NCBI GenBank assembly: GCA_045589695.1
Contig: JAZNPP010000053.1
Span: 1-64,000 of the forward strand
Source of the DNA: HGM04593 sp045589695
GTDB taxonomy: Bacteria > Bacteroidota > Bacteroidia > Bacteroidales > Bacteroidaceae
Direction of reading: 5' to 3'
Length of the DNA stretch: 64,000 bases
Of the stretch, positions 1 through 9,800 are shown in pieces. How positions within the stretch are numbered: position 1 is the stretch's first letter; every line of letters starts with the position of its first letter. Position numbers and translations under genes: made by a program. A model generated the notes under the pieces. The model was not told where the DNA came from and searched no databases. It saw only the letters and a list, made by a program, of their open reading frames with translations.

Positions 1-120
1 TGCCTTCGGCTGATGCTGGGCTTCTACACAGAGGAGAGTTTTGAGGAGTTCCTAAACGGCGGGGAAGCTTCTTCCACGGTGCACAAGAAGATTGATGAAT
101 TGTTGAATGAGAAAGCGTGA
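1..120 (+). CDS. 3' end of an unidentified protein (partial)
   Basis: The first 39 codons of the window read in frame to a TGA at 118-120. The visible C-terminus is acidic and predicted helical (ends DELLNEKA). It lacks the catalytic signature expected at the end of a tyrosine recombinase, so I do not call it an integrase. It converges on the terminase gene that ends at 304. It probably belongs to the prophage, because no left attachment site lies between it and the phage genes. Function unknown; the start is outside the window. Confidence 0.6.
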   Translation, partial: CLRLMLGFYTEESFEEFLNGGEASSTVHKKIDELLNEKA

Positions 121-195
121 CACTCCGCCACGCTTTTATTGTGCTATACCCTATTTTGCACCCTATTTAATATTGGAAAGGTCTATAAAGCGCAG

Positions 196-226
196 GGAGC
201 GATACGCATCTATGGTGTACCGCTCC
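196..226. repeat. 10-bp imperfect inverted repeat in the 121-303 intergenic gap
   Basis: GGAGCGATAC (196-205) and GTACCGCTCC (217-226) pair with one mismatch around an 11-nt loop. It sits between two convergent gene ends. Neither side has a clear T-run, so it is either a weak terminator or a protein-binding site. Just upstream, ACCCTATTT occurs twice (about 149-171). Confidence 0.35.
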
Positions 227-303
227 CCGAAACTAATCCTATTTATAGGTCAGCGAAAAAGTTGCAGCGTTGTACGCTTTTAGAAGCATTGCAAATATAT
301 AAA

Positions 304-2244
304 TTACAGGCTCGCTTCGGAAACGATGCGGGTCTTTTTTTTGCTTGGGTTGTGTTTTTCTTTTATGGTTGGCAGGGGGTGTTGGTAGCATATCCACAAG
401 CCTATAGCTGTTGCCATGACTCTGTCGTCGTGATTGCCCTCGACAGCGCCCGTCTCTTTGCCGTTCTCTTTGTATTCAAACAGATCGAACTCGTCGCAGG
501 TCTTGGAGCAATGCTCGATATACAATGAGTCTCGAAAGGCTTTGACGAGGAAGTTTATAACCATTGGCTTGGTGGAGCTGTTGGTGTGGAAACCCCAACG
601 TCTCGGGCGCCCTTGCTTGATTTCTACCTCGCTGGTGCGGGAATAGAGATTGGAGTATGCGCCGGCTATCTCGTTGAGGATGTATTCGAAGTGGTCGCCC
701 TCGGTGCGGTGGCTCTCGAGGGTGTTGGACTCGATGACTAACAGGGCGTCGCCATAGAGGCGTGCTATCTGAGCCGCTTTCCATGCTAATTTGTCAAGCT
801 CGATGTGTCCGTGCCACTGGGCAACGATTTCGGGGATGCCACCGTCGGGCATTGCGTACCTGTCAAAGACACGGATACAACTGTAGTCGGCTGAATCGCT
901 GACGCCGCCGACATCGACGCTGACAACATATCTGTCTCGCATTGGGGTGTCTAAGTCGGGCAAGTACCATATTTCAAGGTTTCCTTCGCCACGGACTAAC
1001 TTGCAGTCTAATTCCTCGCCCTCGACTTCGCCTTTCCACCATGCATCGATGCAGCTCTCACGGGCACTCTGCACGTAGGACATCTTGAAGACTCTGCGGC
1101 CGGTTGATTGGAAGGCTTCCTGAGGGGTTGAGGGAAACTCGCTCGCTAAACGCCACTCATCGGGGAATTCTTTCTTTTTGTCCCGATACCAATTGATGGC
1201 CTCGAGGGTGGCACCTAACTTGAAGAGGGCGTGCTCTTCGTCGGTCATCGAGCTGATGAACGACTGATAGTCATCTATGGACTTTGAATAAAGGGGGATA
1301 TCGAACCATGCAATGAAGACGGGTTTGAAGTTGTTCTTGCCGGCAACGGCGTCGAGCCATGTGCGATGGAAGAAATTACCTACTCCCTTAGCGGTGGACT
1401 CGAGGACTTTCATGGTGTATGGTCCGCTGGCGATTGAGCCAAAGATTGACTGTACTATATCTTCGGGTTTCTTGCCTTGCGTGGCTTTCCATAAACCGAC
1501 CTCTGTCAAGTGCGCCATGCTTATGTCCTCGCTTCGCAAGGAATCGGGCTTCTGTGCCGAGCCTAAAGAATAGCGGCTGTTGCTGAGGTTGATTACTCTT
1601 GTCTTCTGAGCTCCTTGGTATGGGGTGGTTGTAATGCGGGTATGGTATGACGCCCATAGGGGGTATCTCGCGATTACTTTTGAGAGCATGCCGGCAACGA
1701 CGGAGGATTGTTTCTCAATATCTCCACAGATGACGCTGTTCCAGTTGCGTTTGTGAACCAGTTGAATCCACAGCATGTAGAGTTGTGTGAGGGTAGAGCC
1801 GCCCCATTGACGGGCTTTCAATAATATGATGTCTATGGGCAGGCCTGATGTCCTTAGCTCTTCCAGCTCCTTGAGGTATTTGCGCTGTGGGTAGTTCAAG
1901 GTGAATGGTATGTCACGACCTTCTCCTTTGGCTGATATGGTCTGACACATGCGGGCGTACCATTCGTAGTCGTATCTGTTCCTTATCCGGGAGAAGTCTT
2001 CCCAAAAGATGTTCATTGTCTTGTCGTTCACGGGAAGACCTGCTTTGTATATGTGATAGTGAAAACCGTGCTCTATTACGGACTGAACGGTTGGGTCAAG
2101 GAGCATGTCGTTCGGCAACCACATCTTGGGCAATGGGCTGTCGGGGATTTCTACGAGTGTCCGGGGTATGGGGCTGCCTTCGCCTGTCATGGGGTCGTAG
2201 GGGGCACGGATGAGGGCGAGCCTGCGGTTATTTTCTTCTATCAT
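304..2244 (-). CDS. terL: Terminase large subunit (DNA packaging ATPase-nuclease)
   Basis: Motor that pumps phage DNA into the prohead and cuts the concatemer. The 646-aa protein shows the full terminase order: a Walker-A-like KARQWGGST (about 143-151), a Walker B MAHLTE (about 243-248), the coupling motif ESTAKGVGN (about 282-290), then an RNase-H-fold nuclease with VVSVDVGG (about 440-447), the acidic VIES (about 503-506) and NHDD (about 604-607). The roughly 100-residue extension before the ATPase is usual for Bacteroidetes phages. It is transcribed leftward with the 126-aa gene (17-nt overlap), away from the other late genes, which is less common than a terminase leading the head genes. 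No portal gene lies next to it in this window. Confidence 0.93.
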   Translation of the reverse strand: MIEENNRRLALIRAPYDPMTGEGSPIPRTLVEIPDSPLPKMWLPNDMLLDPTVQSVIEHGFHYHIYKAGLPVNDKTMNIFWEDFSRIRNRYDYEWYARMCQTISAKGEGRDIPFTLNYPQRKYLKELEELRTSGLPIDIILLKARQWGGSTLTQLYMLWIQLVHKRNWNSVICGDIEKQSSVVAGMLSKVIARYPLWASYHTRITTTPYQGAQKTRVINLSNSRYSLGSAQKPDSLRSEDISMAHLTEVGLWKATQGKKPEDIVQSIFGSIASGPYTMKVLESTAKGVGNFFHRTWLDAVAGKNNFKPVFIAWFDIPLYSKSIDDYQSFISSMTDEEHALFKLGATLEAINWYRDKKKEFPDEWRLASEFPSTPQEAFQSTGRRVFKMSYVQSARESCIDAWWKGEVEGEELDCKLVRGEGNLEIWYLPDLDTPMRDRYVVSVDVGGVSDSADYSCIRVFDRYAMPDGGIPEIVAQWHGHIELDKLAWKAAQIARLYGDALLVIESNTLESHRTEGDHFEYILNEIAGAYSNLYSRTSEVEIKQGRPRRWGFHTNSSTKPMVINFLVKAFRDSLYIEHCSKTCDEFDLFEYKENGKETGAVEGNHDDRVMATAIGLWICYQHPLPTIKEKHNPSKKKTRIVSEASL

Positions 2245-2608
2245 AAATGTTGTAAAGTATTCGGTTGATATAGCTTGCGGACAGATAGAAGCTGGGGGCG
2301 GGCTGCTCGATTATACGACTGATGTTGCTGTAGGTGCGCTGGTTGGCGGGAAGCAGAACGTAGCGGCGGTAGAACTCTTCGTGCTTGCCGCTGACGCTGT
2401 ACTTCTTGGCTTTGTACTTGTTGTAGTTATACATGAGGCGACGGGCCTGCTCGGGGGTGATGTAAAGACGGGGGGCGGGACTCTTGGAGATGAGCTCGCA
2501 GATTTGAAGGCGGGTCATGAAGACGCCTTTTTTTTCGTTGTCACGGACTATGGAGGAAAAAAGGGCGTCGAGGTCGCTGACGAGCTGGGTGGAGAGGGTG
2601 TGTGACAT
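2228..2608 (-). CDS. Unknown phage protein before terL (candidate small terminase)
   Basis: A 126-aa, basic, mostly helical protein with no motif I recognise. It is the first gene of a two-gene leftward unit: its stop overlaps the terL start by 17 nt, and a good Bacteroidetes promoter lies 24-55 nt upstream of its ATG. Position directly before terL, size and charge suggest a small terminase subunit or another DNA-recognition partner of the packaging motor. This is inference from position only, since no helix-turn-helix is obvious to me. Confidence 0.7.
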   Translation of the reverse strand: MSHTLSTQLVSDLDALFSSIVRDNEKKGVFMTRLQICELISKSPAPRLYITPEQARRLMYNYNKYKAKKYSVSGKHEEFYRRYVLLPANQRTYSNISRIIEQPAPSFYLSASYINRILYNIYDRRK

Positions 2609-2631
2609 TCCTTATAATTTCTCTCCCGCTA

Positions 2632-2663
2632 CAAAATTATCACAATATAGATTATATGCAAAA
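2632..2663 (-). promoter_or_regulatory. Promoter for the 126-aa gene and terL
   Basis: On the minus strand TTTTG (2663-2659) is followed after 19 bp by TAATTTTG (2639-2632), matching the Bacteroidetes sigma-ABfr consensus TTTG / TAnnTTTG. The predicted start is near 2625, about 17 nt before the ATG at 2608. Confidence 0.6.
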
Positions 2664-2682
2664 CAAAGAGGATTGTTTTTTG

Positions 2683-2700
2683 AAACCGCATTTGCGGTTT
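2683..2700. promoter_or_regulatory. Palindrome between divergent phage units
   Basis: AAACCGCA-TT-TGCGGTTT is a perfect 8+8 bp inverted repeat in the 175-bp gap between the leftward terminase unit and the rightward late genes. It is not followed by a T-run. Its place just upstream of the leftward promoter suits a binding site for a late-gene regulator. This is inference. Confidence 0.45.
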
Positions 2701-2782
2701 GTTACAAAATCGTAGTATGACGTGATAATTACGTAGCGGTCTATGGGCGGCGATTTGCCAACTTTGACAAAAATTATAATCT

Positions 2783-3514
2783 ATGGACAAAGAGATTAAG
2801 AAGAATGAATTTAATGCGGAAGAGCCGGTAACGGACACCGCACGACAGGAACTGGAGACGTTCTTGAATGATATTCTCCCGGAAGAGAAAAGAACGGGAG
2901 ATGTGGACCGAATGGCTCTTGACTACATTAAAGAGCTGAGAGAGGCGAATGACAGGCTTGTGGAGGCGATAAGCGATGACCCGAGAATGGCGCAGGTGTT
3001 CGCTGAGATAATGAATGGTGGCAAGGGCTCGGCGGCATTGGTACGATACTTCGGCAAGGGCTTCCTTGAAGCTGTGGAGGGCACACCTGAGTATGATGAG
3101 ATGATGGAGGCGGACAAAGCGTTCTTGGATGAGAGGGCGAAGATGACGGCGGACCAACAGGAGTATGACAGCAAGGCGAAAGCGTGGTTCGAGGCTTTCA
3201 GCGACTACTGCAAAAGAAAGAACCTGAACGAGGAGGTGTACCTGGTGAAGATTGAGGACAAGTTCATTATTCCGGTGATGAGCTGGGAAGCAAGCGACGA
3301 GGTGTTCGACATGCTGGTGAAAGGCGTAGACTACGACAAGGATGTCGAGGATGCATTCGAGGCGGGAGAGATTAAGGCCCGTAACATGAATATCAATGAG
3401 ATGCGTAACAAACCTACTGACGGCATGCCGAGCGGACTCTCAAGCCAGGCACCGGTGGTGGAGAGGCCGAAGGTGAGACGAAACAGCCTTGTGGAAAAAG
3501 CGATGGGAGCGTAG
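2783..3514 (+). CDS. Scaffold-like late protein
   Basis: A 243-aa, highly charged, predicted helical protein rich in Glu, Asp, Lys and Ala, with a basic C-terminus (RPKVRRNSLVEKAM). It is the first gene of the rightward late block and ends 27 nt before the capsid-like gene. Order, acidity, helical content and a basic tail that could bind capsid are the usual traits of head scaffolding proteins. I do not recognise the sequence family, so the role is inferred from context. Confidence 0.6.
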   Translation: MDKEIKKNEFNAEEPVTDTARQELETFLNDILPEEKRTGDVDRMALDYIKELREANDRLVEAISDDPRMAQVFAEIMNGGKGSAALVRYFGKGFLEAVEGTPEYDEMMEADKAFLDERAKMTADQQEYDSKAKAWFEAFSDYCKRKNLNEEVYLVKIEDKFIIPVMSWEASDEVFDMLVKGVDYDKDVEDAFEAGEIKARNMNINEMRNKPTDGMPSGLSSQAPVVERPKVRRNSLVEKAMGA

Positions 3515-3541
3515 TTTTTTTAACCTTTAAATTTAAATAGA

Positions 3542-5215
3542 ATGAGAAAGTTTTTGAGTTTTGTAAAAAAGAATCCCCTTTTCTGTTTGTTCTGGGTGAT
3601 TGGTATGGTGCTTATGCTTATTGACGAGGCGACGGGTGCGCTGATAATGGCAACAGCTACAGCTGCACCGGCTCCGGTGAATACTCCTGGTGCCAATGAA
3701 GCGTTGGGTGTGAACGTGGTAGAACCTGGTACACCGCAGGCCTCACCCGGTAGAGAGGGTTTAAAGACGCAGTTGAATGGCGAAGCTACTACTGTGTCTA
3801 ACATCGATGAGGCATCGGACATATTTGAACCGGATGTTGATGATGAATTTCTGAATATCGCAAGTGACGAGAGTGTGCTTGACACAATCAAACACCGTGT
3901 AAAAAGACAGGTTAAAGTCACCGGATATGAGGTAAAGCATTACATGATTGACGAGAAACGTCATAAGGCTTATACCAACGAAGAGTACACCGGTAAGGGT
4001 GCAACCCGTGCGGAGATTCCTTTCGCTACTGTCGGAGACTGCAAGATTTTCCAGGAGTATTACACCGCTATCTGTAAAGGTGTGCCCGGATATGATCCGA
4101 CCGGTCAGGTGGAGCTTCCAAGCACAGACCTTATGCTGTTCTTCATTGGTAGAAATACATCAACTGAGGTTCCTATAGCCATGGCTGTGAATGGCCCGAA
4201 GGTCAATGCCAGCGATGACTATTGCACTGTGCCTACAATTCCTGCCGGCACTGAGATTGTGCTTCTCTCTTCTGCAGCCTATGAGACACAGAAGTTCATC
4301 GCGCCTAATACGGTTGTCCCTGTACCGGAGGATGTATTCTTGCAGAAACAGCTCTGCAACAGTATCACAAGCGACTACTTCAAAGACAAAAAGAAGAAGA
4401 TCAAGTTCCAGGAATCACAGGTGGCTGAGGCTATTCTCCGTCAGTTCCGCCTTGAGAGCTGCCGCACTGCGTGGGTAGGTCAGCCGGGTAAGTTCAAGGT
4501 GCAGGCTATGGACAGCTCTCTGGGCTACCAGTGGGACTACTTTACAAAAGGTCTTCGTTGGCAGTTCAAACGCCAGTATGACCTCTCGTCAAAGATTACC
4601 TTTGCGGACATACTGAACCTTTCTATGGTTAAGTTCACCGGCTATAACTGCTCAAAGAAGGCTATCTGGTTGCTTGGCAAGCAGTTGCTCAATGACATCC
4701 AGAAGATTGAGTTCACTCTGCACAAGACTATCTCTGCGGAGAGAACAAAGAATGAGACATTCGGCTACAAGGTGACACGTCTTACTACAGCCTTTGGTGA
4801 CATTGACTTGTTGCATGACCCAATGCTTGACGCCCTGGGATACAGCAACTGCGGTGCGTTGATTGACGAGGCCGGCCTTGTGCGCTACTACATGAAGAAT
4901 GAGGAGAAGACTACCGAGAAGGTATACGGCGAGGAGGCAAAGCGCGAAGTATTCATGACTATTGACGCATTGTGCCTCAAGGGATATTCTCATATCTGGG
5001 TGAATGGCGAAGGCGCTACCGATGACAACGGAGTCGTAGCAAGGATTTCTTCAAAGGCTACTTTGCCCGAGAGTCCTTCTATCAATGAGGTGGTTGTCTT
5101 GACTGCCGAGGTTGCCGCTTCTGCGATTACAGGTAACAAGGTATTTGAATCCGGCGCGATTGTCCAGTTTGACGGCAATATGTGGAGAGAGTACGACGGT
5201 AATTATGTTGCTTAA
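3542..5215 (+). CDS. Probable major capsid protein
   Basis: A 557-aa protein right after the scaffold-like gene and followed by a hairpin, the usual setting for the most abundant virion protein. Mixed alpha/beta content and length fit an HK97-fold capsid protein, but I see no diagnostic motif. Odd point: the frame opens with a hydrophobic segment (about residues 11-28) before an Ala/Pro-rich stretch. A second in-frame ATG at 3647 (residue 36) would give a 522-aa product without it. The AT-rich leader just before 3542 supports the first ATG. The extra N-terminus might be processed, or the true start may be 3647. Confidence 0.7.
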   Translation: MRKFLSFVKKNPLFCLFWVIGMVLMLIDEATGALIMATATAAPAPVNTPGANEALGVNVVEPGTPQASPGREGLKTQLNGEATTVSNIDEASDIFEPDVDDEFLNIASDESVLDTIKHRVKRQVKVTGYEVKHYMIDEKRHKAYTNEEYTGKGATRAEIPFATVGDCKIFQEYYTAICKGVPGYDPTGQVELPSTDLMLFFIGRNTSTEVPIAMAVNGPKVNASDDYCTVPTIPAGTEIVLLSSAAYETQKFIAPNTVVPVPEDVFLQKQLCNSITSDYFKDKKKKIKFQESQVAEAILRQFRLESCRTAWVGQPGKFKVQAMDSSLGYQWDYFTKGLRWQFKRQYDLSSKITFADILNLSMVKFTGYNCSKKAIWLLGKQLLNDIQKIEFTLHKTISAERTKNETFGYKVTRLTTAFGDIDLLHDPMLDALGYSNCGALIDEAGLVRYYMKNEEKTTEKVYGEEAKREVFMTIDALCLKGYSHIWVNGEGATDDNGVVARISSKATLPESPSINEVVVLTAEVAASAITGNKVFESGAIVQFDGNMWREYDGNYVA

Positions 5216-5219
5216 CAAG

Positions 5220-5246
5220 TTCAGGGGAGGAGAACCCTCCCCTGAA
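5220..5246 (+). terminator. Hairpin after the capsid-like gene
   Basis: TTCAGGGGAGG (5220-5230) pairs with CCTCCCCTGAA (5236-5246) around a 5-nt loop and is followed by TATAATTTTTG. It is probably a partial terminator or mRNA stabiliser that keeps capsid transcript above the downstream genes. Confidence 0.65.
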
Positions 5247-5261
5247 TATAATTTTTGAAAT

Positions 5262-5645
5262 ATGAGAAAGGTATATGCAATAAAAGGTATTGTTGAGAGA
5301 TTTATCTCTGTTCCTCTTGGAAAGGGAACTATTACAATCCATTTTGAGGGAGGTGCTATTGATAGTGCGCTTCGAAGGGATGCTACATTCTCGACAACCA
5401 ACCCTGTTGAACAGGCGATAGTTGAAAGGCTGCCTGAGTTTAAAAAGGGGGTTATAAAGCTTGTGCGTACAATTGGTGAGCCTAAATCTGTTGAAAAGGA
5501 GGATGCTCCCGAAGCGAAGGTGAAGACGTTGCAGCAGGCACGTCAGTTCCTAATGGATATGGGTGTGCCTATGGAGGAGTTGCAGTCGAAGGCAAAGGTG
5601 CTGGAGGCTGCGAAAGAGAAAGGTATTACATTCCCTAACCTATGA
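5262..5645 (+). CDS. Late protein with C-terminal HeH/LEM-like helices
   Basis: A 127-aa protein. The N-terminal half is beta-rich (VERFISVPLGKGTITIHFEG). The last about 40 residues (TLQQARQFLMDMGVPMEEL onward) look like the HeH/LEM or SAP-like two-helix motif found in phage head and neck proteins, where it may bind DNA or protein. Its stop overlaps the next start by 4 nt (ATGA). Likely a small head or head-completion protein; exact role unknown. Confidence 0.6.
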   Translation: MRKVYAIKGIVERFISVPLGKGTITIHFEGGAIDSALRRDATFSTTNPVEQAIVERLPEFKKGVIKLVRTIGEPKSVEKEDAPEAKVKTLQQARQFLMDMGVPMEELQSKAKVLEAAKEKGITFPNL

Positions 5646-6214
5646 GTGAGGACGAAATCATAAAGAAGGTTAGGGATATCCTTAACGAGCACGGCGGTGA
5701 CGATGCTATAAGCATTGCCACTGACCGTGTTCTGCTTGATGACTATATAAAGAGTGCTATCCCCGACGCGGTGGTGATGCTGGCACAGAAGGGATATGCG
5801 GTGAATAAGAAAATAGTGTCTGTATCGGACTATGGCGACGAGCGGGCTGCCGGAGAGTTCATATCACTGATAGGGGCAAAAAGCAGCAAATGGAACAAAG
5901 AGGTTACAAAGCTCACACCAATGGATTCACCTGAGTTCATAATGTCGAGAAATCAATTTACTAAGCCAGGACCTAACAGTCCTATTGTATGGTGGGATGA
6001 CGCATTAGGTGAATTGTTTGCCGAGCCATGGGCAGATGGCGAGAATGTGACATTCATTTTTAATAAGGAGTATGATGCAGCGGAGGGTGTTAATGCCGGG
6101 CCGAAAGAAGCAACAGCGGTGTGTTATATGACAGCGGCATTGGTCCTGGGGATGTTCGGCGATGACCAGGGAAAACAGAGATTGAGTGACATTTCTATAA
6201 ATATGTTGCAATGA
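5642..6214 (+). CDS. Head-tail connector/adaptor-like protein
   Basis: A 190-aa protein starting inside the previous stop codon. A helical N-terminus containing DDYIKSAIPDAVVML and a helical C-terminus near residue 160 (ATAVCYMTAALVLGM) flank a beta-rich middle. This helix-beta-helix pattern and the size resemble neck adaptor proteins of the gp6 / gp11 (tail tubular A) type. The position between the capsid and fibre genes fits. The similarity is of pattern rather than of a named motif, so the call is tentative. Confidence 0.55.
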   Translation: MSEDEIIKKVRDILNEHGGDDAISIATDRVLLDDYIKSAIPDAVVMLAQKGYAVNKKIVSVSDYGDERAAGEFISLIGAKSSKWNKEVTKLTPMDSPEFIMSRNQFTKPGPNSPIVWWDDALGELFAEPWADGENVTFIFNKEYDAAEGVNAGPKEATAVCYMTAALVLGMFGDDQGKQRLSDISINMLQ

Positions 6215-6894
6215 CGGGATTGGTTCTAAAAATAGAAAGCAAGAAGATATCAGAACTTCTCTCTATCCAATTCTACATAGAGAGGGAAAATGCTATTACT
6301 ATATACAAGGATGACCTAATAAGGGTTTGCAAGAATGACGAAATTGAATATTATGCCGTGGTGGATGTGAACCGCTTGGGGCGTGGGCACTTGATAGCGA
6401 GGGCCGAGTTTGCCGACAAGGAAATTATGTATCCTGGCTCTTTTCGGCCGGTGGTGGTAAGCGGTTTTACAGGATATACTATTCCTTGCATGGGAGAGGG
6501 GAATACGGTTTCTTGCGGAGAGTATGAGATTTCTTTTGAGAAGGTTAGCGATATACCGAAGAGTGAAGGTACAAAAATATACGTCGGCTCGGTAAAAAAA
6601 TGGGTGATCGGGTATGAGTATATTACCGAGGAGATGATAAAGAGCCTTACACAGCGTGAGGTTGGAACATTCCAAGATGTATTGCCGGTTGAGGCGGGGG
6701 ACAGATTTGTCATAGCCATTCCTAAGGATTGGAATTTGGAGGCATATAAGGATAATGGTTTTGGCGGCAGCGTTCCATTCAGTACTACTGTGATGGGTGC
6801 CAATGGAATGGAATTGAAGATAAACGATATAAGTTACAAGATATACGGAGAATTTATAACTGTAGGCGGAAATATTAATATATATATAGTATGA
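6211..6894 (+). CDS. Beta-rich late protein of unknown function
   Basis: A 227-aa, predominantly beta-strand protein translationally coupled to both neighbours (4-nt ATGA overlaps at 6211 and 6891). No catalytic motif or signal peptide is visible. By position between the connector-like protein and the receptor-binding fibre it could be a tail-tube, tail-tip or baseplate component. I do not recognise the family. Confidence 0.6.
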   Translation: MTGLVLKIESKKISELLSIQFYIERENAITIYKDDLIRVCKNDEIEYYAVVDVNRLGRGHLIARAEFADKEIMYPGSFRPVVVSGFTGYTIPCMGEGNTVSCGEYEISFEKVSDIPKSEGTKIYVGSVKKWVIGYEYITEEMIKSLTQREVGTFQDVLPVEAGDRFVIAIPKDWNLEAYKDNGFGGSVPFSTTVMGANGMELKINDISYKIYGEFITVGGNINIYIV

Positions 6895-9800
6895 GCGATA
6901 TTCTTACGAGCGGCTCTCTTAAATTTACGGAACCGAACTGCCCGACACGTGCGGGAGAGATTATAAACACTATAAGTGAGATTTACGACATACCTAACCC
7001 GAGGGAGGGAATGTGTGTGTTTGTAAGGGATAAGAAAAAAAACTATACGATTCTCTCGCTTAAAGATAAGATTATAAACGGCGTGTTGGTGCCTCACGCT
7101 GTTGTGGATAAATATATGTCGGTTGATGGATTATTAGAAGACACCAGGGCTAACGCTGCGGATGTTAATACTATCGGAGTAGAAAAGGGTTTGAGTCGGG
7201 TAGCTGTGGTTGGAAAGGCTTTAGACGGTGGGGATTTTGAGGCGGTCATCCCAGCGGCCACAACCGAAGCTGCAGGCGTGATGAGCGCTGAGGACAAACA
7301 GAAACTCGATGCGGAGCTGCCTGTTCATAAGACTGTTGATAACAGCACCCTTAACTATTATACCAATGCGGGTATCTATAATATAAACACAAACTCTGCC
7401 GAAGAGACCAATTTACCGATAACCAATACCGGCGAGGTCTCTATGAGGCTTGTCGTTCTTACCTCGGATAACGGAAGCGGCAACACTGTCGTCACGCAGG
7501 TTTTGTCTCTCAACAACAACGAGGGTGGTGAGGGTAATGTGTATATCCGTTCGCAGCAGAACGGCACTTGGAAGCCGTGGGGTAAGATGCAAACGAATAT
7601 TGAGGTGGGGCAGGTGAATACGCTTGATAACCTCACTGACAATGGCATATACAGCGGCGTGTGGACTAATGCCTATAATACAGGCAAAACCTCTACGTTT
7701 GTGTGTGTGGTAATCAACGACTATGTTATCGGCTTGTCTCCTCGCAGGGTGTCGCAGTTCGTATATGACCTTGACAAGGCTGACGGCAAGGCACGTTATT
7801 ATTCCCGTGTGGGAGAGGGCGACGGCTCTATCACGTGGGGCGACTGGGAGATACTGAACAACGACGTTATTTCCGAAAAAATCAATACAGCCGTCAAGAA
7901 TATTGTCGAGGGTATAGACCCCGAAAAGCTCGACTCTTTGAAAGACCTAATCGCTTGGGTTGAGGCTCATGGCGGCGAGGTGGCAGAGATAAAGAACGAT
8001 ATTCAGGAAAACACAGCCGCCATTGAAGCGGAAGCTAAAAGGGCTAAGGCTGCCGAAGAGGAGATAAACAATACTATCGCCAAAGAGAAAAAGGCTATTG
8101 TCAATGGAGATACTATTGTAAGGTTGGCTCGTGAGGTATATTCAAGGCAGGGGAAAGTTGATACAGCCACATTCTTGAAGCGTACAACAGCAGGTAGTAC
8201 ATCGGTAAGTGACGGCGTGGCAAGCGTGAAGCAGATTGGCGGTAATATTGTGAAGAACATGACGGACTTAAACACGCCAACTAAATCCGAAGCAGCAACT
8301 TATAATATAAGCAATGGTTTTTTAATAATTAATGCAGCTGGAACTTCTATATATAGCGGCATGATATACAGTTGTAACTCTATATCTGGGCATAAGATAT
8401 ACACAAGTGTTAATGCTTTCAATATGGATTCTCATGACTTACAATTAGGACATTCTTCTGTGTATTCTAAGACACAAAAAAGGGGAGTGTGGGAGAGATT
8501 ATCATTAGTATCTACGCATGCTACACCAGAAGTCTATCTTCGTGTCCTTACACCATCTAAGGATGCGGCAAGAGGCTTTTTTACTAACCTTCTCTTCATC
8601 GACCTCACAGAATTGTTTGGTGCAGGCAATGAGCCTTCCAAAGAGGAGTGTGACAAGATGTTCGGCACTATGGATGCTCTTCCGCAAGGCTTGAGTATCG
8701 CACAGCCTACGGGGTTGAAGAGTACGGGGTATAATCAGTTTAACCCCGTGAATGTGCTTGCCGACAAGACTGTCACCGACAATGCTATTGCAACGCATGA
8801 AGGCTCTAATATTGCTGTTGTCGAGTGCTTGCCTTGTAAGACGGGTGCTGGAGAGAACAACGGCTATGTAATTGGCTATGGCGATGGCGATATTTGGAGT
8901 GATGAGGGTGTTGAAGTATACCTCTCTCCGCTTAATCCTATGGAAGTCGAGGGTGAATTGTATATGCACAAGTTGGAGAAAGATACTACTTATGGCACTT
9001 ATGTTCCACAGATTAAGGGTTATCTTCTTGTTGTTACCTCCACGACCGATAAACTCTGCGCTCACTTGCATTGGAGCGGCGACAGGGCAAAGACTGATTA
9101 TGAGGAGTATATCGAGAGCAATGTTGCGTTACCCATTATCCCTGAAGTGAGCGAATGGGGCTTGGCTGGCATATCTGCAAGCGGCACTCTTTCTGCCGAT
9201 ACAATCGACCTCGATAGGATGGTTTATACCAAAAGGATTGGGTGTGTGGATGCAAGTACATTATTTATTAAATACTATCCCACGCACAGCATTGCAACTT
9301 ATCCATTTTTTACTTTACAGCTTGAAGGGGCAGTTCGGAATAGTCTTTTAACAAGCCGATATACCTGCGTGAAAACAGTAGCATTGAATAATAAAGAAAT
9401 GGACGATAAAACCCTTTTCTATTCTGAAGAAAGCATCTATTTGAGAGACACGAGCGTAACTTCGGTAGAAGAACTCAAAGCCTCTCTTCAAGGTGTAATG
9501 CTCTACTACGAACTTGCAGAGCCTGAAGAATATCCTATCGTAACTAAGACTGTACCTAACTATATCGGCAGTGACTATGGCGTTGAGGAATTTACAGGCT
9601 CGAAGATACCTTTGGCGGCTAATATTCTTTTCTATATGCGTTCGTTGGTTGGAGAAACGAGGAACTTTATAGACCAACTCTACACTAATACGCAGAAGAG
9701 CGATGCGAAAGAGGTTGCCAACTACATCACAAACAATATTGAGAATAATAAGCAGCTTGCCACCGAAGCACCTAATCTTGCGTTGAGAGCGTTGTTCGTA

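Noticed and set aside
1..120. C-terminus of a phage integrase
   Set aside because: No tyrosine-recombinase R-H-R-Y end or serine-recombinase pattern in the 39 visible residues.
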